Shown here: in pieces, positions 12,551 through 17,090 of the stretch
How positions within the stretch are numbered: position 1 is the first letter of the stretch
Layout: each line of letters starts with the position of its first letter
Assembly (NCBI GenBank): GCA_041481485.1
Contig: JBGPBY010000109.1
Coordinates: 1 to 17,090, forward strand
Length of the DNA: 17,090 nt
Direction of reading: 5' to 3'
From: JBGPBY01 sp041481485
GTDB taxonomy: Bacteria > Acidobacteriota > Terriglobia > 20CM-2-55-15
Program-made: the position numbers and the translations under genes
Notes under the pieces: model-generated
What the model was told of the DNA's origin: nothing
The model's database searches: none
Seen by the model: only the letters and a program-made list of their open reading frames with translations

Positions 12551-13782
12551 TTAAGAAAAACTCCGATGAGACTCTGCGATGTTCGTTCTGCGATGCAAGT
12601 CAGAACGAAGTCAAGAAACTGATCGCCGGAAAATCCGTCTTTATCTGCGATAAATGCGTCGGCGTCTGCCAGGAAATCATCGATGAAGACCAGAACTATG
12701 ATGTGCCTGCGCGCAGCGTCCACCTTCCGAAGCCGCTGGAGATCAAATCATTCCTCGATCAGTACGTCGTCGGCCAGGAACGCTCGAAGAAGAAGCTCGC
12801 CGTTGCTGTTTACAATCACTACAAGCGCATCGAAATGTCCCGCAAGAAGTCGGATGTCGAGCTGCAGAAATCCAACATCCTGCTGATTGGTCCTACCGGC
12901 ACCGGAAAAACTCTTCTGGCACAAACTCTGGCACGGCTCCTGAGTGTCCCTTTTGCCATTGTCGATGCAACCACGCTGACCGAAGCAGGGTATGTCGGTG
13001 AAGACGTCGAAAACATTATTCTGCGCCTGATACAGAATGCCAATGGCGACATCGAACGCGCTCAAACCGGCATCATCTATATCGATGAGATCGACAAGAT
13101 CGGCCGGAAGGACGAGAACCCTTCGATTACTCGTGACGTTTCCGGCGAAGGCGTGCAGCAAGCCTTGCTCAAGATGCTGGAAGGCACGGTGGCGAACGTT
13201 CCGCCACAGGGCGGGCGCAAGCACCCTCATCAGGAATTCACTCAGGTCGACACCACCAACATCCTCTTTATCTGCGGAGGCGCTTTTGTCGGACTCGACA
13301 AAATGGTCGAACGCCGTCTGGCGGTACGGAGTTCCATGGGTTTCCAGGGAGAAGTTCGCTCCAAGAGCAAGAATGTCCGCTCCGAACTCCTGGAGCAGCT
13401 CGAACCGGAGGATCTGATCAAGTACGGCATGATTCCCGAGTTTGTCGGCCGCGTACCCGTTGTGGCGACGCTGCACGATCTTGATCAGAAAACTCTGGTG
13501 GAAATTCTCACGAAGCCCAAGAACGCCCTCGTCAAGCAGTATCAAAAGCTCTTCGAATACGAAAACGTCAAACTCAAATTCGACGATGAAGCGCTCGAGG
13601 CCATTGCCGACGGCGCCATCCGCAGAAATGTGGGCGCGCGCGGCCTTCGTATTATCCTCGAAGAATTGATGCTGGAGCTGATGTACCACCTGCCGCAGCA
13701 GCGCGAACCGAAGGAACTGACGATCAACAAAGAAATGGTGACCAGCAAGGAAGCGCACCTGCCGTTTGAAAAAGCCGGTTAG
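12547..13782 (+). CDS. clpX: ATP-dependent Clp protease ATP-binding subunit ClpX
   Basis: A 411-residue AAA+ unfoldase that recognises, unfolds and threads proteins into ClpP. The N-terminal zinc-binding domain has Cys12, Cys15, Cys34 and Cys37. Walker A is GPTGTGKT (115-122), Walker B IIYIDEID (176-183), the pore loop GYVG (148-151) and the RKH loop RKHPHQ (224-229). Sensor 2 GARGLR is near the C terminus. The tripeptide that docks in ClpP clefts, usually IGF, reads MGF (264-266, in SSMGFQGEV). The start overlaps the clpP stop by 4 bp, and lon follows 22 bp downstream, so the three genes are probably one transcript. Length and motifs are fully normal. Confidence 0.98.
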   Translation: MIKKNSDETLRCSFCDASQNEVKKLIAGKSVFICDKCVGVCQEIIDEDQNYDVPARSVHLPKPLEIKSFLDQYVVGQERSKKKLAVAVYNHYKRIEMSRKKSDVELQKSNILLIGPTGTGKTLLAQTLARLLSVPFAIVDATTLTEAGYVGEDVENIILRLIQNANGDIERAQTGIIYIDEIDKIGRKDENPSITRDVSGEGVQQALLKMLEGTVANVPPQGGRKHPHQEFTQVDTTNILFICGGAFVGLDKMVERRLAVRSSMGFQGEVRSKSKNVRSELLEQLEPEDLIKYGMIPEFVGRVPVVATLHDLDQKTLVEILTKPKNALVKQYQKLFEYENVKLKFDDEALEAIADGAIRRNVGARGLRIILEELMLELMYHLPQQREPKELTINKEMVTSKEAHLPFEKAG

Positions 13783-13804
13783 CAGGAGAGACTAGAAGAA
13801 TTAG

Positions 13805-16234
13805 ATGAGCACCCGCGAAAAGTACGAGCAGATTCGGCTTCCGATGGTTCCCATTCGAGACGTCGTGATCTTCCCGTTCATGATGGTGCCGTTTGTGATT
13901 GGCCGCGAATCCTCAGTCGCCGCTCTCGAGACCGCTTTGCGCGGCGACAAGCGCATCTTTCTGGCGACCCAGCACGACGCATCCGTCGATAATCCCAAAC
14001 CGGGGGAAATTTTCCCTGTCGGCACCATTGCCAACGTCGTTCAAAGTCTGAAGCTGCCGGATGGAAACACCAAGGTCCTTGTGGAAGGCATCGAGCGCGC
14101 CCGCATTCTCCACATGAACGACGAGGAAGGGTATATCCTCGCCACGCTGCGCCTCTCGCCATTTCGAAATCAGGTCGTGACCGGCTACGACACACTGTCC
14201 ACACGAGTCACCCAGCAATTTGAGCAGTACGTCAAGCTCAGCCAGAACGTGAATGCCGATCAACTTATGAATGCGATCCGGTCCGATGATATCGGCCGCA
14301 TCGCCGATGTGATTTCCGCCAATCTGGTTCTTCCCATCGAGGAAAAGCAGGCTCTCGTTGAGATCTTCAATCCGGTCGAGCGCTGCAAGAAGCTCATCGA
14401 CATTCTGGAAATCGAGATCGATAAACTTCAGGTGGATCGTTCCGTCCAGAATCGCGTAAAGCGGCAGATGGAGCGCGCCCAGAAAGAGTACTACCTCAAC
14501 GAAAAGATCAAGGCCATTCACAAGGAACTAGGGAAAAAGGACGAGAAGTCCGAAATCGACGAGCTGCGGAGAAAAATCGAAGCCGCATCGATGCCCAAAG
14601 ACGCCAACGAAAAGGCGCTTCAGGAGCTGCGCCGGCTCGAAATGATGCCGCCGATGTCGGCCGAATCGTCGGTATCTCGCAACTATCTGGATTGGCTGCT
14701 CTCGGTGCCGTGGAAAAAGAAGTCCAAAGAGATCCGTGACATCGATCGCGCCGAAAAAATACTGAACGAGGATCATTACGGACTCGAGAAAGTCAAGGAT
14801 CGGATTCTTGAATTCCTCGCCGTGCGGCAGCTGGTAAAGAAACCCAAAGGATCGATTCTCTGCTTTGCCGGACCTCCGGGTGTGGGAAAAACGTCGCTGG
14901 GCATGTCGATCGCCCGCGCCACCGGACGCAAATTCGTGCGCCTGGCGTTGGGTGGAGTGCGGGATGAGGCGGAGATCCGCGGCCATCGCCGGACGTACAT
15001 CGGGGCGCTTCCCGGCCAGATCATCCAGATGCTGAAGAAAGCCGGAACGGTGAATCCGGTGTTCCTGCTCGACGAAGTCGACAAGATGAGCATGGATTTT
15101 CGAGGCGATCCATCCGCGGCGCTTCTGGAAGTACTCGACCCGGAACAGAATTCGACTTTCCAGGACCACTACCTGGATGTGGAGTATGACCTGTCCCAGG
15201 TAATGTTTATCGCAACAGCGAATGTACTTCATCCCATTGCGCAGCCGCTTCAGGACCGCATGGAAGTGCTACGCCTGCCGGGATACACCGAGCAGGAAAA
15301 GGCGGTTATCGCCAAACGATTTCTGATTCCCAAACAGACCGAAGCCAACGGGCTGAAACCGGAAAACCTGGAGTTTTCCGATGATGGAATCCGCGCAGTC
15401 ATCAACGATTTCACCCGCGAGGCGGGGGTGCGCAATCTGGAGAGGGAAATCTCATCGATTTGCCGGAAGGTTGCCCGCACGGTGTTGAAGGATGCGGCTC
15501 ACGGTCTGGTGACACTGGGCTCCGGGAACATCGGCGACTATCTGGGAATTGCGAAATATCGGAGAAATCGGCGGGAGAAGGAAAATGAAATTGGGCTGGT
15601 TACCGGATTGGCCTGGACGGAAGTCGGTGGAGAGATTCTCACCACCGAGGCCACGACGATGTCCGGAAAAGGCACGCTGGCGCTGACGGGCAAACTCGGC
15701 GACGTCATGCAGGAGTCGGCTCAGGCCGCATTCAGCTATGTGCGGTCGAAGGCGGCGGCATTTGGAATCCCGAAGGACTTTTATCGCAAGCTGGATATTC
15801 ACATCCATGTTCCGGAAGGAGCGATTCCCAAGGATGGACCGTCCGCAGGAATTACCATGGCGACTTCGCTGGTGAGCGTACTCACCCGAATTCCAGTGTA
15901 CGGAGATGTCGCAATGACCGGCGAAATCACACTTCGCGGAAAAGTGCTTCCCATCGGCGGCCTGAAAGAGAAAATGCTGGCGGCGCACCGCATGGGAATC
16001 CGGAGAATCATCATTCCTGCAGACAACCAGAAGGACCTCGCCGATATTCCTGCGGATATACGCGGCGACTTTACGGTCCACTGCGTTGAAAACATGGACG
16101 AAGTTCTGAAGATTGCGCTCACACGGCCACTGTCTCCTCTGCCGGAAGAGACGGAACCCATTGGTGAATTTCAGTCTGGAGAGCGTGTTGCCGAGGTCGC
16201 AACCGATCTCCCGCAGGGACCGGTGATGCATTGA
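13805..16234 (+). CDS. lon: ATP-dependent Lon protease
   Basis: An 809-residue LonA-type serine protease with its own AAA+ motor, which removes damaged proteins and short-lived regulators in the cytoplasm. The N-terminal substrate-binding domain opens with the typical LPMVPIRDVVIFPFM segment. Walker A is GPPGVGKT (356-363) and Walker B VFLLDEVD (419-426). The proteolytic dyad is Ser680 (PKDGPSAG) and Lys723 (GGLKEK), spaced 43 residues apart as in E. coli Lon. Length is near the family norm of about 780-820. The ATG at 13805 has only a distant GGAG (13784-13787). It follows clpX by 22 bp, and engB starts 62 nt later. Confidence 0.98.
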   Translation: MSTREKYEQIRLPMVPIRDVVIFPFMMVPFVIGRESSVAALETALRGDKRIFLATQHDASVDNPKPGEIFPVGTIANVVQSLKLPDGNTKVLVEGIERARILHMNDEEGYILATLRLSPFRNQVVTGYDTLSTRVTQQFEQYVKLSQNVNADQLMNAIRSDDIGRIADVISANLVLPIEEKQALVEIFNPVERCKKLIDILEIEIDKLQVDRSVQNRVKRQMERAQKEYYLNEKIKAIHKELGKKDEKSEIDELRRKIEAASMPKDANEKALQELRRLEMMPPMSAESSVSRNYLDWLLSVPWKKKSKEIRDIDRAEKILNEDHYGLEKVKDRILEFLAVRQLVKKPKGSILCFAGPPGVGKTSLGMSIARATGRKFVRLALGGVRDEAEIRGHRRTYIGALPGQIIQMLKKAGTVNPVFLLDEVDKMSMDFRGDPSAALLEVLDPEQNSTFQDHYLDVEYDLSQVMFIATANVLHPIAQPLQDRMEVLRLPGYTEQEKAVIAKRFLIPKQTEANGLKPENLEFSDDGIRAVINDFTREAGVRNLEREISSICRKVARTVLKDAAHGLVTLGSGNIGDYLGIAKYRRNRREKENEIGLVTGLAWTEVGGEILTTEATTMSGKGTLALTGKLGDVMQESAQAAFSYVRSKAAAFGIPKDFYRKLDIHIHVPEGAIPKDGPSAGITMATSLVSVLTRIPVYGDVAMTGEITLRGKVLPIGGLKEKMLAAHRMGIRRIIIPADNQKDLADIPADIRGDFTVHCVENMDEVLKIALTRPLSPLPEETEPIGEFQSGERVAEVATDLPQGPVMH

Positions 16235-16263
16235 AACTTTTGTGGAACTTTAGCTTGTCCCGT

Positions 16264-16272
16264 TGGTAGAAT
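16264..16272 (+). promoter_or_regulatory. extended -10 promoter upstream of engB
   Basis: TGGTAGAAT matches the extended -10 pattern TGnTATAAT (5/6 in the hexamer). There is no good -35 at 17 bp, as is common for extended -10 promoters. The predicted start near 16279 is 18 nt before the engB GTG. A 9-codon reading frame begins at 16271, inside this -10 box, so the two interpretations exclude each other for a transcript starting here. Confidence 0.4.
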
Positions 16273-16300
16273 GAAAGAAGCCTTGCGATTCAGATCGTGA
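16271..16300 (+). CDS. possible 9-codon leader ORF overlapping the engB start
   Basis: ATG at 16271 encodes MKEALRFRS and stops at a TGA whose last two bases lie in the engB frame: the GTG start (16297-16299) and the TGA stop (16298-16300) overlap as GTGA. On a read-through transcript from lon this layout could couple translation to the poorly marked GTG of engB, which has no clear ribosome-binding site. No good ribosome-binding site precedes this ATG either. Low confidence. Confidence 0.2.
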   Translation: MKEALRFRS

Positions 16301-16887
16301 GAAAAAGTTCTGCCCGATTCGTCAAGAGCGCAAAGCAAGCGAGTGACTTTCCCAGGGATCGTAAACCAGAAATCGCGTTTTGCGGCCGTTCCAACAGTGG
16401 CAAATCCAGTTTACTGAATGTGCTGACGAATTCACGCGGGCTGGCTCGAACAAGTTCTTCGCCCGGACGTACGCAGCTGATCAACTTTTTTCTGATTGAC
16501 GAAACAACGTATTATGTCGATCTTCCGGGTTATGGATTCGCGAAGGTTCCCAAAGGCATTCGGGAAGCCTGGGGGGAAATGGTCGAAGGATATCTCCGAA
16601 ATCGCGAGCCGCTGAAGCTGGCGATCCTTCTGGTGGATTCCAGAGTCCCGCCGATGCAGTCCGATCAGGTCATGAAGGAATGGTTGGATCACTTCGGAAT
16701 TCCGAGTCTGGTCGCGTTGACGAAGTGCGACAAAATTTCACGAAACGAACTGAGTAAGGCGCTTAGGACGTGCGCCGAAACACTACAAACAAAGGAGATC
16801 ATTGCTTGTTCGGCGACTACGGGATTTGGTAAGGAAGCAATCCTGAAAAAAATCCACGACGTCATTGACCGCAATCCCACACAGTGA
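16297..16887 (+). CDS. engB: ribosome biogenesis GTP-binding protein EngB (YihA/YsxC)
   Basis: A 196-residue essential-type GTPase that assists late assembly of the 50S ribosomal subunit. G-motifs are all present: G1 GRSNSGKS (30-37), switch region SSSPGRTQLINFF (53-65), G3 DLPGYG (75-80), G4 TKCD (142-145) and G5 CSATTGFG (171-178). The P-loop has Ser where many members have Val (GRSNVGKS). The start is a GTG at 16297; no in-frame ATG gives a complete protein. Length is family-typical. It lies 62 nt after lon and 62 nt before the likely rho start, in a quality-control and translation-linked run; it may be read both from its own extended -10 promoter and from lon. Confidence 0.96.
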   Translation: MRKSSARFVKSAKQASDFPRDRKPEIAFCGRSNSGKSSLLNVLTNSRGLARTSSSPGRTQLINFFLIDETTYYVDLPGYGFAKVPKGIREAWGEMVEGYLRNREPLKLAILLVDSRVPPMQSDQVMKEWLDHFGIPSLVALTKCDKISRNELSKALRTCAETLQTKEIIACSATTGFGKEAILKKIHDVIDRNPTQ

Positions 16888-16949
16888 GCAAAAACCCACC
16901 TATGAGCAAAAAATTCGTTGCCCCTGATCGTCCCGAAGGCGGAGTCACC

Positions 16950-17090
16950 ATGGACATCGCGCAGTTGAAGGAAATGAACATCGCTGCCCTGACCCAGGTT
17001 GCCAAGGATCTGAACATCCAGGGCGCCTCAGGAATGCGGAAGCAGGAATTGATTTTCAAAATCCTGCAGGCCCAGACTGAAAAGAGCGGT
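16950..17090 (+). CDS. rho: transcription termination factor Rho, N-terminal part (cut by window end)
   Basis: Forty-seven residues before the window ends without a stop. MDIAQLKEMNIAALTQVAKD leads to GMRKQELIFKILQAQ, the Rho N-terminal domain pattern (E. coli Rho: short helix, then ARMRKQDIIFAIL). Rho is the RNA helicase that ends transcription at unstructured C-rich sites. The ATG at 16950 aligns with the E. coli start and has GGCGGAG 5-6 nt upstream. An in-frame ATG at 16902 adds 16 residues (MSKKFVAPDRPEGGVT) but has no ribosome-binding site, so 16950 is preferred. The RNA-binding and ATPase domains lie outside the window. Confidence 0.85.
   Translation, partial: MDIAQLKEMNIAALTQVAKDLNIQGASGMRKQELIFKILQAQTEKSG

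Noticed and set aside
12748..13758. 336-residue minus-strand frame opposite clpX
   Set aside because: Shadow of a highly conserved gene; no ribosome-binding site or recognisable domain.
16902..16949. Earlier rho start at 16902
   Set aside because: No ribosome-binding site there; the ATG at 16950 has GGCGGAG and aligns with the known Rho N terminus.

Overview
This 17.1 kb window looks like a chromosomal segment of a free-living, mid-GC, Gram-negative-type bacterium. The tRNA-Leu / tig / clpP / clpX / lon / engB / rho run, the alanine-rich OmpA-family lipoprotein and the many short palindromic intergenic repeats would fit an Acidobacteriota-like genome. That placement is an inference from gene order and style; no rRNA or taxonomic marker is present.

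Layout. 1-2580: a zinc alcohol dehydrogenase-like gene (-) divergent from a quinone oxidoreductase gene (+), which is followed by a DinB-family gene. 2600-4760: an OmpA/Pal-like lipoprotein, an HU-type DNA-binding protein and a pteridine-reductase-like short-chain dehydrogenase, all on the minus strand. The dehydrogenase is divergent, across 30 bp, from a Bcp-type peroxiredoxin (+). 5240-7400: an accessory island with a terminator, a dense cluster of short stem-loops, a complete IS256-family element with recognisable ends and an unusually long structured tail, and more dispersed hairpin repeats. 7400-10440: a small highly charged protein (-), a B12-binding radical SAM protein (-), a small secreted Lys/Ala-rich protein (+) and an FKBP-type prolyl isomerase (-). 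10490-17090: tRNA-Leu(UAG), then trigger factor, ClpP, ClpX, Lon, the ribosome-biogenesis GTPase EngB and the start of Rho, all on the plus strand.

How the genes work together. The right-hand 6.6 kb is a protein-quality-control block: trigger factor folds nascent chains, ClpXP and Lon degrade damaged or regulated proteins, and EngB assists 50S assembly. clpP and clpX overlap by 4 bp and clpX-lon are 22 bp apart, so they are probably co-transcribed. A plausible sigma70 promoter lies just before the tRNA. engB appears to have its own extended -10 promoter.

Most unusual content. Two very long perfect palindromes without spacer, 84 bp (7732-7815) and 94 bp (9965-10058), each lie just past a stop codon. 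The second abuts another large hairpin, and that hairpin shares a GGGACAGA / TCTGTCCC core with the first palindrome. Together with the stem-loop cluster at 5292-5533 and a pair of matching GCGG..CATAGA..CCGC repeats (window start and about 7350), the intergenic DNA carries several families of palindromic elements. I see no defence system, CRISPR array, prophage or biosynthetic cluster, and I do not claim a new multi-gene system.
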